A DNA stretch of 62,629 nucleotides. It comes from a virus. The stretch is taken from the IMG/VR virus record IMGVR_UViG_3300042691_021403, positions 1 through 62,629 of that record, one strand, 5' to 3'. Of this stretch, positions 53,139-60,459 are shown one piece after another (position 1 is the stretch's first letter; each line of letters opens with the position of its first letter). The translations under genes and the position numbers were made by a program. Below the pieces are notes generated by a model. The model saw only the letters and a program-made list of their open reading frames with translations, was not told where the DNA came from and did no database searches.

Positions 53139-53327
53139 TTAAAAGAGAACAACAATAGAAATGAGAAACACAGTGGTGATTATAGCACAGACCAGACTAT
53201 ATGCAAGCAGTTTAGTTAGAATCCATTTTTCTTTACCACTTAGTTGAGTAAACACTTTGATACCAAAAAAGGTAATCAAGAATACAATAACGAATGCAAG
53301 AATAATACGTATCATGGAAATTTCCAT
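53139..53327 (-). CDS. Two-span membrane protein
   Basis: 62 residues with two hydrophobic helices (MIRIILAFVIVFLITFFGI and LVCAIITTVFLISIVVLF) and a short loop. The ATG at 53315 (residue 5) has the better-spaced AAAGGA and may be the true start. Sits just upstream of the prohibitin gene in transcription order, so it may be its membrane partner. Confidence 0.65.
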   Translation of the reverse strand: MEISMIRIILAFVIVFLITFFGIKVFTQLSGKEKWILTKLLAYSLVCAIITTVFLISIVVLF

Positions 53328-53869
53328 CCTTTAGAAGTGTATTTTTCAACACGTTTTTGTGAAAGTGCAAAAGCATTCTTATGCTCATTCTTAATCAGGT
53401 GTTTGTTAAGAATAGCATTGTATTGCTTCTGTGAAATGTGAAGTGAATTGTTTGAAATTTTATACCACGGCATACAATGCACAAAATCAAATGTGCTTCT
53501 TGCATCAGCCGTATGAAGTGTAATCACTTGGAGTTTATTGATAAAGGTTGTGGCATTAGCAGTGACCAATTTACCTTCAATTTGAACCTCAACATACTTT
53601 TCATCGGCATCTTGAATGAGATTTTTATCCATGCCAGTAACATATTGTTTGAAAGACATGATATCATTTGTATTGTTTAAATACAAATCGTAGTCTTTAG
53701 GTGGTTCATTGTGCATTAGTGAAGAAATGGCACCACCACTAACAATAGCCTTATCTCTAAGAAAATCCCTAAGGGCTTCTGGAAGTTGATTCAACAAAAC
53801 GGACATATTTGCAAACAGAGCCTTTTTTGCATCCAGCACATGTTCTTTGTCAATATCTTTAAGTGTCAT
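53312..53869 (-). CDS. Nucleotidyltransferase-fold protein
   Basis: 185 residues. AIVSGGAISSLMHNEPPKDY then DLYLNN near 41-65 is the GGxx...DxD site of the nucleotidyltransferase superfamily (polyA polymerase/CCA-enzyme type). The rest is a mixed alpha/beta body. T4-like phages carry such genes of unknown substrate. Overlaps its neighbours by 10-16 bp. Confidence 0.75.
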   Translation of the reverse strand: MTLKDIDKEHVLDAKKALFANMSVLLNQLPEALRDFLRDKAIVSGGAISSLMHNEPPKDYDLYLNNTNDIMSFKQYVTGMDKNLIQDADEKYVEVQIEGKLVTANATTFINKLQVITLHTADARSTFDFVHCMPWYKISNNSLHISQKQYNAILNKHLIKNEHKNAFALSQKRVEKYTSKGWKFP

Positions 53870-54185
53870 TGTAGTGCATTCTCAAAATCTTAACTTGGTC
53901 ATTTGGTGCAAGATAACACCTTGCATTTACAAGTGTGTCTAGTGTGATGTTATCTCGCATCTGTGTGAATTCAACAAGACCATTAGAAATCATGAATTCG
54001 GCAAGTTGTGTTGCCATAGAAGTTCTAAGGTATTGTTTGAATTCATGGTCCGCATACAACATTTTGTGTTCAGGCACACGAATTGTACCACGGACCATCT
54101 TACCACCAATTGCAACATCCTTATAAGTAAACTTGAAGTCCTCATAAGGATTAAAATCCCAATTTAGTGGGGTTTTATAGGACAT
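53859..54185 (-). CDS. Small protein of unknown role
   Basis: 108 residues; strand-rich start (WDFNPYEDFKFTYKDVAIGG) and helical middle (RTSMATQLAEFMISNGLVEF). No family recognised. Coupled to the winged-helix-like gene (1-bp overlap) and to the nucleotidyltransferase gene. Confidence 0.6.
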   Translation of the reverse strand: MSYKTPLNWDFNPYEDFKFTYKDVAIGGKMVRGTIRVPEHKMLYADHEFKQYLRTSMATQLAEFMISNGLVEFTQMRDNITLDTLVNARCYLAPNDQVKILRMHYNDT

Positions 54186-54532
54186 TACACAATTTCAGGT
54201 GCAATGTCGTTGGTCTCAGTAGCCTTTTGCTTTTCACGTTTAACTGGTGCAACAGGCGCAACAGGCTGAACACGACCGATGTAGCGACCTTCAGGAGAAA
54301 ACTCTTGGAAGTTCACCAACTGATATGCAGTCACTTTGCGACCATCTTTGTGGACACGGACAATACCACCATCTTTGCGGATGTTGTAAATGTTAGTGGA
54401 CAAACGATAGAGAACACCTTCTTGGTCGGAACCCTTGAAGCAAGCCTCAATCTCTGCGGGAGAGATAGGTTTGCCAGAGAGCATAACGCAAGCAATTTTT
54501 TCGTGACGGTTGATTTTAGTGGTAGTACGCAT
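54185..54532 (-). CDS. Winged-helix-like small protein
   Basis: 115 residues. IYNIRKDGGIVRVHKDGRKV then TAYQLVN near 46-70 looks like the third helix and wing of a winged helix-turn-helix; the first 45 residues can supply the other helices. The C-terminus is Pro/Lys-rich. Ribosome site AAAAGGAT; a sigma70-like promoter (54568-54596) precedes it. A DNA-binding regulator is possible but not shown. Confidence 0.6.
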   Translation of the reverse strand: MRTTTKINRHEKIACVMLSGKPISPAEIEACFKGSDQEGVLYRLSTNIYNIRKDGGIVRVHKDGRKVTAYQLVNFQEFSPEGRYIGRVQPVAPVAPVKREKQKATETNDIAPEIV

Positions 54533-54567
54533 AATATATCCTTTTCAAAAGAGAATTACCAGATTCA

Positions 54568-54596
54568 ATTGTAACAGAGTGGCAGTCTGGTGGCAA
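54568..54596 (-). promoter_or_regulatory. Sigma70-like promoter overlapping a hairpin
   Basis: TTGCCA (54596-54591), 17 bp, TACAAT (54573-54568). The -35 box lies in the loop and the -10 box borders the 3' arm of the hairpin at 54573-54606. Predicted start about 54561. Confidence 0.65.
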
Positions 54597-54606
54597 CCAC
54601 TCTGTT
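54573..54606 (-). terminator. Hairpin after the CobS-like gene
   Basis: A perfect 10-bp stem AACAGAGTGG/CCACTCTGTT with a 14-base loop begins 17 bp after the CobS-like stop. The run after the stem is only TTACAATT, so it may be a weak terminator or an operator-like element. Confidence 0.5.
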
Positions 54607-54622
54607 GTTAAAATACCACAGT

Positions 54623-55783
54623 TTAGAATGGTATTTCTTCATCAGGTGAGGTAGGCATCACAGGTGCGGTGTTTGCCTCCGCCACTTTGATATCAACCTT
54701 CGCATACAGGTCAAGGAACGAATCCTTGGTCTCTTGGTCAAAACGATTCACACACAGTTGAATTGCCTTCTGACGGTCTTTGAAGATTGAATAGGTCTTT
54801 GCAATGTGGACCAAACGGCGAGTGGAAACAATCTCATCAACACCGCCTTCGGCAAATGTTTTACGAATAACATCAGCCCACTTCACAAGGTTCTCGGCAA
54901 ACTCATCATCATTCAACAATGGTTTCAGAATCTTGAGTTCGACTTTGGACTCAGGATATTCCTGTTCCACGGTAATGTTGAAACGTTCAAGGAACGCATC
55001 ATCAAGAATCTGTGAAAGGTAACGACCTTCTTCAGAGCCACGACCTTTAGTGTTTGCAGTAGCAACAACGTTGAAGCCACGTTTTGGATAGATGTATTCA
55101 CCAGACTTTTTGTTGAAGTAAGGTTTGCCTTCGAGAATACCTTGGAGGCACATCAGTTTGTTAGAACCACGGTCAACTTCGTCAATCAACAGGATTGCAC
55201 CACGTTTCATGGCAGTCATAACAGGACCATCACGGTACACCACGTTACCATCAATCAGTGTAGGACCACCAATCAGGTCAGATTCATCGGTTTCAACGGA
55301 GATGTTAACACGGATGCATTCACGTTTGAGTGTAGCACACACTTGTTCAACCATCAGCGTTTTGCCATTGCCTGACATACCAGTGATAAACACGGGAAAG
55401 AATTCCTGTGATAGTACAATCGAGGTCAGGTCTTTGTAGAAACCAAAGGGCACATAGCCTTGGTACTTTTCGGGAATGGATGTGTCTGCATGGTCTTCGA
55501 GTTTCTTTTGACGGAGAACATGGACGGTTGCAGTTTGTGCCATTTCGACAACAGCAGGTTCTTCCATAACCGTTGCAGTCATGGCAGGACGCACAGCATT
55601 AGGTGCATCAGGAAGGAGGTACTGACCACGATTCGCACGGAATTCTTGGCGAGTAACAAACCAGAAGGGATACGGGACTGACCGTTCATCAACGACACGT
55701 TGAATTTGGTCACGATTCAAAATTGCATTCTCACCGAAAATCTCAGTAGCGGCTTGGACGAATGCTTTTGCATTACGATTCAT
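54623..55783 (-). CDS. CobS/MoxR-type AAA+ ATPase
   Basis: 386 residues from the ATG at 55783. The upstream ATGGAG supplies the ribosome site GGAG for this start. Walker A GMSGNGKT near 135-142, Walker B ILLIDEVDRG near 197-206, and TANTKGRGSEEGRYL near 246 fit MoxR/CobS-like ATPases; cobalt-chelatase-like cobS genes are frequent in cyanophages, although their role in phages is unclear. The N-terminal 100 residues are a separate domain. It is followed by a hairpin and driven by its own promoter (55810-55838). Confidence 0.8.
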   Translation of the reverse strand: MNRNAKAFVQAATEIFGENAILNRDQIQRVVDERSVPYPFWFVTRQEFRANRGQYLLPDAPNAVRPAMTATVMEEPAVVEMAQTATVHVLRQKKLEDHADTSIPEKYQGYVPFGFYKDLTSIVLSQEFFPVFITGMSGNGKTLMVEQVCATLKRECIRVNISVETDESDLIGGPTLIDGNVVYRDGPVMTAMKRGAILLIDEVDRGSNKLMCLQGILEGKPYFNKKSGEYIYPKRGFNVVATANTKGRGSEEGRYLSQILDDAFLERFNITVEQEYPESKVELKILKPLLNDDEFAENLVKWADVIRKTFAEGGVDEIVSTRRLVHIAKTYSIFKDRQKAIQLCVNRFDQETKDSFLDLYAKVDIKVAEANTAPVMPTSPDEEIPF

Positions 55784-55809
55784 AAAGTTCTCCATAACAA
55801 GGTGTTTCT

Positions 55810-55838
55810 ATTATATCACAGTTTCTGCCACATGGCAA
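55810..55838 (-). promoter_or_regulatory. Sigma70-like promoter of the CobS-like gene
   Basis: TTGCCA (55838-55833), 17 bp, TATAAT (55815-55810), predicted start about 55803, 20 bases before the chosen ATG. A small inverted repeat TGCCA-TG-TGGCA overlaps the -35 box. Confidence 0.85.
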
Positions 55839-55946
55839 CCATTTTTTGGTAGACATGTTGCATGGAAACAACAATCATGTACCAGTTTATATCCATATTT
55901 ACCTCTTTCCATTCTTGTTTGTTGCATAAGTAGGTATGTCCATCCT

Positions 55947-56198
55947 TCAAATGAGGTTCACCTGGACATCCACCTTAGTTACATTCATCTTATCATCATA
56001 ACTGGTATAGGTCTTACCAAAACCAGTGATGTTTTCTCTAGCACAGGTTTCCAATGCCATCCACACCGCAACACGTTGAGAAGTGAATACAAATTTATTC
56101 TGAAGGTCTTTCACATCCATAATGAAACCAACACCATTTACAATGGCACGGAACTTCTGAGTGTTATTGAGACCCCAAATGATTTGCTTAGTACGCAT
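55947..56198 (-). CDS. Small protein of unknown role
   Basis: 83 residues (KFRAIVNGVGFIMDVKDLQN, then VDVQVNLI at the end). Strand-rich, no family recognised. Ribosome site AAAGG; promoter 56228-56255 lies just upstream. About 130 bp to the next gene downstream hold only that gene's promoter and a doubtful 26-codon frame. Confidence 0.6.
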   Translation of the reverse strand: MRTKQIIWGLNNTQKFRAIVNGVGFIMDVKDLQNKFVFTSQRVAVWMALETCARENITGFGKTYTSYDDKMNVTKVDVQVNLI

Positions 56199-56227
56199 TA
56201 CGAACCTTTCACATTGAATAAGACTCT

Positions 56228-56255
56228 ATTATACCACAGGCCAAAAAAAAGGCAA
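56228..56255 (-). promoter_or_regulatory. Sigma70-like promoter inside a terminator
   Basis: TTGCCT (56255-56250), 16 bp, TATAAT (56233-56228). The -35 box is part of the 3' arm of the terminator at 56243-56273. Predicted start about 56221. Confidence 0.7.
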
Positions 56256-56273
56256 CCATAAAGATTGCCCTTT
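56243..56273 (-). terminator. Rho-independent terminator
   Basis: Stem AAAGGGCAA/TTGCCTTTT with loop and T-run of eight on the minus strand, just downstream of the 56293 gene. It would end transcription from the large early operon while the next promoter begins within it. Confidence 0.75.
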
Positions 56274-56292
56274 GTTGTTTTTTTACAACACT

Positions 56293-56526
56293 TCACCAAT
56301 AGCCATCGGAACAGCCAAGGACGTATTCGTACACACGTTTCCGTCCTTCCGCACCAGTTTGGTACACTTCATCAGGTGTTTTCAAATCAAATGCTTTGTT
56401 TGGTGAATCCCACCAGCCATCGACCAATTGTGGTGAACCTATCATAGCATACAGATAGCGATTGATATCAGATTTTATAATCACATTTTCAATTTGGCGT
56501 TTGCGCCAGCCTTGTGCAGTCATCAT
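56293..56526 (-). CDS. Small protein, weak resemblance to ParS/MbcA-type domain
   Basis: 77 residues. WWDSPNKAFDLKTPDEVYQT then GAEGRKRVYEYVL resembles the C-terminal antitoxin domain (Xre/MbcA/ParS), whose motif is WL...PN..L...TP.E....G...V. No toxin is adjacent, so the function is uncertain. Start overlaps the upstream stop (ATGATG). Confidence 0.6.
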   Translation of the reverse strand: MMTAQGWRKRQIENVIIKSDINRYLYAMIGSPQLVDGWWDSPNKAFDLKTPDEVYQTGAEGRKRVYEYVLGCSDGYW

Positions 56527-56765
56527 TTAACTCCGAAAAGACTTTTAATCAATATTGCACCAAAACCAGGATCATACGGAAAAGGTTCATCTTTCCATTT
56601 GAGTAGTTCATTTGCACATTCTTTAACCAGAAGTTCAGTGAATACTTCAAACTCTTTTGAGTAGTCAGAAGACCAATCAATCACAGCACCTTCTGGTTTC
56701 CATTCCTCAGAACCCCAAAATACAAAGCCAGCTTTTTCGGCTAAGAATCTAATTCTCTCATTCAT
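56523..56765 (-). CDS. Small conserved protein (MNERI family, copy A)
   Basis: 80 residues from the ATG at 56765 (the longer frame begins five codons earlier). MNERIRFLAEKAGFVFWG and FTELLVKECANELLKWKDE are shared with the 60026 gene. A short phage family of unknown function; the C-terminal helix suggests a helical adaptor. Confidence 0.7.
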   Translation of the reverse strand: MNERIRFLAEKAGFVFWGSEEWKPEGAVIDWSSDYSKEFEVFTELLVKECANELLKWKDEPFPYDPGFGAILIKSLFGVK

Positions 56766-57222
56766 TTTCCACCCCATCATTCAAATCTTCTTCACGTGTG
56801 TGTACATCACATGCGGTGTAAATCCAACCACGACCACGCATTTTACCTGGTGCTCCACATTTTTCACAAGTAAATGCACTCATAGATTCCGCCATACGCA
56901 CCATACCATCGATAGTATCATCACCACCATGATAATAGAATCTGAGTGTGCCAAACTTTTCTTTCACTTGGTCAACCACAACCTGCGGCACTTCATCACG
57001 AATTTTTTGATCGTATGGATTATCCTTCAAAAGACGTTCACGTTGGCCATTCTTCCAATCAATGTGGTGTTGCATGTTTGCACAGAGTGCATTAATGATA
57101 TTGAACCATCCATCACCATGTTCAAAACCCCAACACATGGCAGTTTCTCTCATGTCTGCATTACGATTCACAAACATTCTAGGATACTTTTCACAAAGTA
57201 GTTTATCTAGTTCTTCACGCAT
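56758..57222 (-). CDS. Conserved phage protein with C-terminal zinc ribbon
   Basis: 154 residues from the ATG at 57222. CWGFEHGDGWFNIINALCAN near 30 and EKFGTLRFYYHGGDDTIDG near 88 are conserved in many phages. The end CEKCGAPGKMRGRGWIYTAC then DVH contains CxxC...C.xH, a zinc ribbon. It is coupled to its neighbours by ATGA overlaps. Unknown function. Confidence 0.72.
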   Translation of the reverse strand: MREELDKLLCEKYPRMFVNRNADMRETAMCWGFEHGDGWFNIINALCANMQHHIDWKNGQRERLLKDNPYDQKIRDEVPQVVVDQVKEKFGTLRFYYHGGDDTIDGMVRMAESMSAFTCEKCGAPGKMRGRGWIYTACDVHTREEDLNDGVENE

Positions 57223-57416
57223 CACCAGTCCTTCACATCAGTAATATCAACAGTCGTATCTTTATTATCAAACAAATCAAACTTCACACGAACATTTGCA
57301 CCAATGCCGGATGAATGGTCAGCTTCAACCTCAAAGTGTTTAATGTCTTTGAAGTGTTGTGCAATCTCATACAGTTTTTCAATCTGTTCATGGTTTAAAA
57401 TAATACTCTTAGCCAC
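57222..57416 (-). CDS. Small protein of unknown role
   Basis: 64 residues, helix (LNHEQIEKLYEIAQHFKDI) then beta (NVRVKFDLFDNKDTTVDITD). No family recognised. TGATG coupling with the next gene. Confidence 0.6.
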   Translation of the reverse strand: MAKSIILNHEQIEKLYEIAQHFKDIKHFEVEADHSSGIGANVRVKFDLFDNKDTTVDITDVKDW

Positions 57417-57418
57417 AA

Positions 57419-57610
57419 TTAACCTCCGTAATATTTGATAACGGTATCCAATGCTTCAAGCAAGCGAGTGTTATACACCACATCTTCCGGATGCAGATAA
57501 CTACCTTTTTTGAATTGTTTCAATTCCTTTTTGATATATTTCTGGTGGTCTTTCAATGATATCAATGCAAGACGTTCAGCGGTTTCAATATCGATTTCAA
57601 GTTTAGCCAT
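57419..57610 (-). CDS. Small helical protein
   Basis: 63 residues from the ATG at 57610 (TAATG coupling to the kinase stop; the longer frame supplies the GGAG ribosome site for this ATG). Helical and Lys-rich (ISLKDHQKYIKKELKQFKKG). Unknown. Confidence 0.62.
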   Translation of the reverse strand: MAKLEIDIETAERLALISLKDHQKYIKKELKQFKKGSYLHPEDVVYNTRLLEALDTVIKYYGG

Positions 57611-58083
57611 TATGTTCTCCAAATTTCTTTAAAGCCTTCATCTTCGGTTGGTTCATCCCAACCATCAATCATAGATTGAAGTACATCAGATGGTATCACC
57701 TTTCCTGGTCTGTTGGCAAGTCTTTTTTGAAGTTCTTCGGGCTTTGGGATCCGAAAAACCACAGCAATCGCATAATATTCCGGTAACATTCGGAATTTCT
57801 TCGCCCTTGATGCAATAGTGGTGGAGGTTTGGTCCCAAATGATATCCTTACCAGCATCACGTGCGCCATTTACAGCACCAGCCATTCTTGCAACGGCAAT
57901 AGGCATATATTCTTCAAACACCTCAGTGTAGGTTTTACCAACAGTTTTAGCCCATTCTTCAACATACGTATCAGTTGAAATATATGCACAATCTTTCATC
58001 CAAAACTGTTGGTTTTTTACCCATGTGGACTTACCAGAACCTGGTACACCAATCAGCATGTAGAGTTTAGGTTTTTCGTTCAT
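57610..58083 (-). CDS. Polynucleotide kinase-like P-loop protein
   Basis: 157 residues. Walker A GVPGSGKS at 12-19, ISTDTYVEEWAKTVGKTYTE resembles the Asp-containing acceptor site of T4 PNK-type kinases, and IIWDQTSTTIASRAKK near 80 the second motif. The 3'-phosphatase domain of T4 Pnkp is absent. It would phosphorylate 5'-OH ends of DNA or RNA; broken-tRNA repair is one known use in T4. Substrate inferred. Confidence 0.78.
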   Translation of the reverse strand: MNEKPKLYMLIGVPGSGKSTWVKNQQFWMKDCAYISTDTYVEEWAKTVGKTYTEVFEEYMPIAVARMAGAVNGARDAGKDIIWDQTSTTIASRAKKFRMLPEYYAIAVVFRIPKPEELQKRLANRPGKVIPSDVLQSMIDGWDEPTEDEGFKEIWRT

Positions 58084-58213
58084 TCAATACCTTTCGACAA
58101 TCAATCAATAAATCTCTTACTGCATCATGGTTAGCGAGTTCGGGATTAAATAGACCACCATTGGACAAATATGCCGTGATTCTATCAATCAGTTCTTGTG
58201 CTTTATCGTTCAT
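58067..58213 (-). CDS. Small conserved protein (DUF-like)
   Basis: 48 residues (RITAYLSNGGLFNPELANHD, then VRDLLIDCRKVLNE). It overlaps the kinase gene by 17 bp and the next gene by 11 bp; such overlaps and the well-formed helix argue for a real gene. Similar sequences occur in many phages. Confidence 0.68.
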   Translation of the reverse strand: MNDKAQELIDRITAYLSNGGLFNPELANHDAVRDLLIDCRKVLNERKT

Positions 58214-58403
58214 CAGGTTCTTTCTCATAACATGTTAAACACACAGCATCATACCGTGGACCACCCATAGAAGCAATAGCACCTCGGCAATACTTACACA
58301 TGATAAAAGCACAGGTAGTAACAAAGTCACGTTTAGCTTCGTACATCGGATAGAATCCTTCTTCACGTTCTGTATAACCTATTAGCTTACGGTCTTCATT
58401 CAT
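58203..58403 (-). CDS. Small zinc-ribbon protein
   Basis: 66 residues with CAFIMCKYCRGAIASM and a second pair AVCLTCYEK, a CxxC...CxxC zinc ribbon. Probably a small nucleic-acid or protein-binding factor. Overlaps its neighbours by 8-11 bp. Confidence 0.68.
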   Translation of the reverse strand: MNEDRKLIGYTEREEGFYPMYEAKRDFVTTCAFIMCKYCRGAIASMGGPRYDAVCLTCYEKEPDER

Positions 58404-58587
58404 CTTGAATTTCCCTCAGTTTTTCTAATGCTTCAATCAATGCGGGTATAGTGCGTCTATCGAATTCGAATTTAATAGGTGTACCCAAGAAATCATAATC
58501 GTGAATGTGCATTGACACCATCATCAATCTATCATCACTCAAAGTGATATACGGAGAACCGTCCGGTTTTTCTAAAATAACTTTCAT
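58396..58587 (-). CDS. Small protein of unknown role
   Basis: 63 residues; strand-rich start (MKVILEKPDGSPYITLSDDR) and a C-terminal helix (IPALIEALEKLREIQDE). Overlaps the next gene by 4 bp. No family recognised. Confidence 0.6.
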   Translation of the reverse strand: MKVILEKPDGSPYITLSDDRLMMVSMHIHDYDFLGTPIKFEFDRRTIPALIEALEKLREIQDE

Positions 58588-58901
58588 ACATTTCCCAATC
58601 CAATTCTACTATAACCTAACTTGCTTTTAATCTCTTTACGGTACGTGTTCTTCTCTGGTTTCCACGCTCTTGGATCAACTGTTTCACCAGTAAGCACATA
58701 GCGAAAGTCTGGATCATATATCATGCGGCCTGATAATTTCCATATTGGTTCACCGTTATATGGAAAAATACAACCACGGCACATACACCAACTCCAGCCA
58801 CTGTCAGTCATTACATTACCGTTTACAGTGCCAACGTATTTGACTACGTTGCCTTTGTGCATTTCTTTGATAGCTTCGTGATAGTCAATCATTGTTTTCA
58901 T
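58584..58901 (-). CDS. Small protein of unknown role
   Basis: 105 residues. Contains GWSWCMCRGCIF (three Cys) and WKLSGRMIYDPDFRYVLTGE; the first part may bind a metal. No family recognised. Overlaps its neighbours by 4 bp. Confidence 0.62.
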   Translation of the reverse strand: MKTMIDYHEAIKEMHKGNVVKYVGTVNGNVMTDSGWSWCMCRGCIFPYNGEPIWKLSGRMIYDPDFRYVLTGETVDPRAWKPEKNTYRKEIKSKLGYSRIGLGNV

Positions 58902-59239
58902 CTTGATACACTCACTTTGGCATCAGGGTCATCCCAACATGCATTACGATACTCATACACGAACTTTTCAAGGTTATTGTATGTACCCCATCCGTTTTCA
59001 GGATTGAACGTCATGTAGTGGTAAGGGTCTGACAATAGAATATTCCATCCTTCATCCAGAAGTTCGGAAATATCTTTCGCATACTCCAGACCGTGCTCAT
59101 CAGGTCGCCAAAGTACATCATACAATGTCAGACCATTTGCCAGTTTGACCTGTGCGGCCATTTTACCTAGATTGTGTGTGATGTTTCCAGAATATACAGA
59201 AGTTGGTTGCACCACCATCAAATCAACATCGAGGCTCAT
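58898..59239 (-). CDS. Conserved phage protein
   Basis: 113 residues. MSLDVDLMVVQPTSVYSGNI and LLSDPYHYMTFNPENGWGTY are conserved in several phages; no function known. Overlaps its neighbours by 4 bp. Confidence 0.68.
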   Translation of the reverse strand: MSLDVDLMVVQPTSVYSGNITHNLGKMAAQVKLANGLTLYDVLWRPDEHGLEYAKDISELLDEGWNILLSDPYHYMTFNPENGWGTYNNLEKFVYEYRNACWDDPDAKVSVSR

Positions 59240-59577
59240 CTCACAGTCACCATGAATTCGTTTGGCTTTTTAGTATCTTGAATTGATGCAGTAAAACCAA
59301 CAGTTTTGAATGCACCATAAATTGTTTTCTTATTGTTTGCGGTGAGTAAAATCTTTTTACCAACCTTCAAATTCGATTCACGCAAGAATTGAGTTAAGCC
59401 ATTTGGTGCCCTAGTTTTCATGGCTTTTGTGGCTTTGATCTTGGCTACCTTGGGTTCTTTGATTGCTTTTGGTTTACCATAGCTTGCAGTATCAATCATG
59501 AGTTTACCTTGAATGATGTGCATGTCAACGGGTGAATCAAAATAAATGGTTGCGTTGTTAAAAATCACAGAGTGCAT
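59236..59577 (-). CDS. Small Lys-rich protein of unknown role
   Basis: 113 residues with a Lys/Ala-rich middle (KEPKVAKIKATKAMKTRAPN), probably flexible and nucleic-acid binding, then a compact C-terminal domain. Start MHSVIFNNATIYF; ribosome site AGGAT. Unknown function. Confidence 0.6.
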   Translation of the reverse strand: MHSVIFNNATIYFDSPVDMHIIQGKLMIDTASYGKPKAIKEPKVAKIKATKAMKTRAPNGLTQFLRESNLKVGKKILLTANNKKTIYGAFKTVGFTASIQDTKKPNEFMVTVR

Positions 59578-59588
59578 AATATATCCTA

Positions 59589-60029
59589 TCAGTTGTTACG
59601 GGTTTCACGTTTTATATAAAAATCACGAATTGCTCTCGCATCATGGAGTGCATTGTGCGGAACTAATGATTCATATTCAATACCAAAGTCTAATTCGAAT
59701 TTGATATTTGGTAGCAGACCGAGGCGCATACCTGGTCCTGTGATAATGGACTCACAGAAGTGTCGAATGTCATCAGGCCAATCGGCAATGATAATCGTTT
59801 CACTTTTGTTATTCCACAGATAGTTCGCCAATTCTTGTTGGAATTGATGATGGGTACATGGAACCAAAAACATATGTGGTGCAACATTCTCACGCACCCA
59901 AGGGTCCAATTGGTCTTTGATTTCCAATTCTTTATAGAATTCGGGAAATGTAGTGTCCTCTGGTACCAATGCCATAGACATTAGTTTACCACCAAAGCCA
60001 TTGAATTCAGTATCTAGAAAAAATCTCAT
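59589..60029 (-). CDS. DEDDh-type 3'-5' exonuclease
   Basis: 146 residues. FFLDTEFNGFGGKLMSMALV carries the first Asp and Glu of the DEDD site, DWPDDIRHF near 83 the second Asp, and HNALHDARAIRDFYIK near 124-139 the terminal His and Asp. The fold matches the short DEDDh exonucleases in phages and proteobacteria that trim RNA or DNA 3' ends. Substrate unknown. Confidence 0.82.
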   Translation of the reverse strand: MRFFLDTEFNGFGGKLMSMALVPEDTTFPEFYKELEIKDQLDPWVRENVAPHMFLVPCTHHQFQQELANYLWNNKSETIIIADWPDDIRHFCESIITGPGMRLGLLPNIKFELDFGIEYESLVPHNALHDARAIRDFYIKRETRNN

Positions 60030-60232
60030 TTTTTAACTTCAAAATCTCGCCTGATAATTTCAGCAATATCAACATCACCATCCCGTACATATTTGTCGGC
60101 AACCTCAGCACACCGTTTCACAATCAATTCAGTAAACTTTTCCAGTGTGGATTTCCATTTTGCATGGTCCTTACCCAATGCATACACATCGAGGTGTGAT
60201 TCTCTTGCAAATTCCATAATTCGTTCGTTCAT
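60026..60232 (-). CDS. Small conserved protein (MNERI family, copy B)
   Basis: 68 residues from the ATG at 60232. Shares MNERIMEFARESHL and FTELIVKRCAEVADKY with the 56523 gene, at about one-third identity. Two copies of this family in one phage suggest duplication. Function unknown. Confidence 0.68.
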   Translation of the reverse strand: MNERIMEFARESHLDVYALGKDHAKWKSTLEKFTELIVKRCAEVADKYVRDGDVDIAEIIRRDFEVKK

Positions 60233-60459
60233 AGGTAACTTTTCCCAAATACTTTGTGAATACACATTTTGTTACCAACACCATCCTCACGGTCAGCAAT
60301 CATGCTCATATCAAATTCTGTTGGATAATGACGGAGTAGATGTAGAGCCTGTTTCCGTACACCGGATGGCACACGTGGTGTTTTCTTTGGATCAAGGAGT
60401 TCCAATAGGAATTTCTGTGTGTTAATCACAGCGTTTGTGCGTTCTACAGGTACAGTCAT
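60229..60459 (-). CDS. BPSL0761-like small protein
   Basis: 76 residues. ERTNAVINTQKFLLELLDPK, then VPSGVRKQALHLLRHYPTEF fits the short BPSL0761 family described in Burkholderia; function unknown. Overlaps both neighbours by 4 bp. It could have come from a proteobacterial host. Confidence 0.65.
   Translation of the reverse strand: MTVPVERTNAVINTQKFLLELLDPKKTPRVPSGVRKQALHLLRHYPTEFDMSMIADREDGVGNKMCIHKVFGKSYL

Noticed and set aside
55816-55896. 26-codon leftward frame between promoter and the 55947 gene
   Set aside because: It overlaps the -10 and -35 of the CobS promoter, is very short and has no recognised features.
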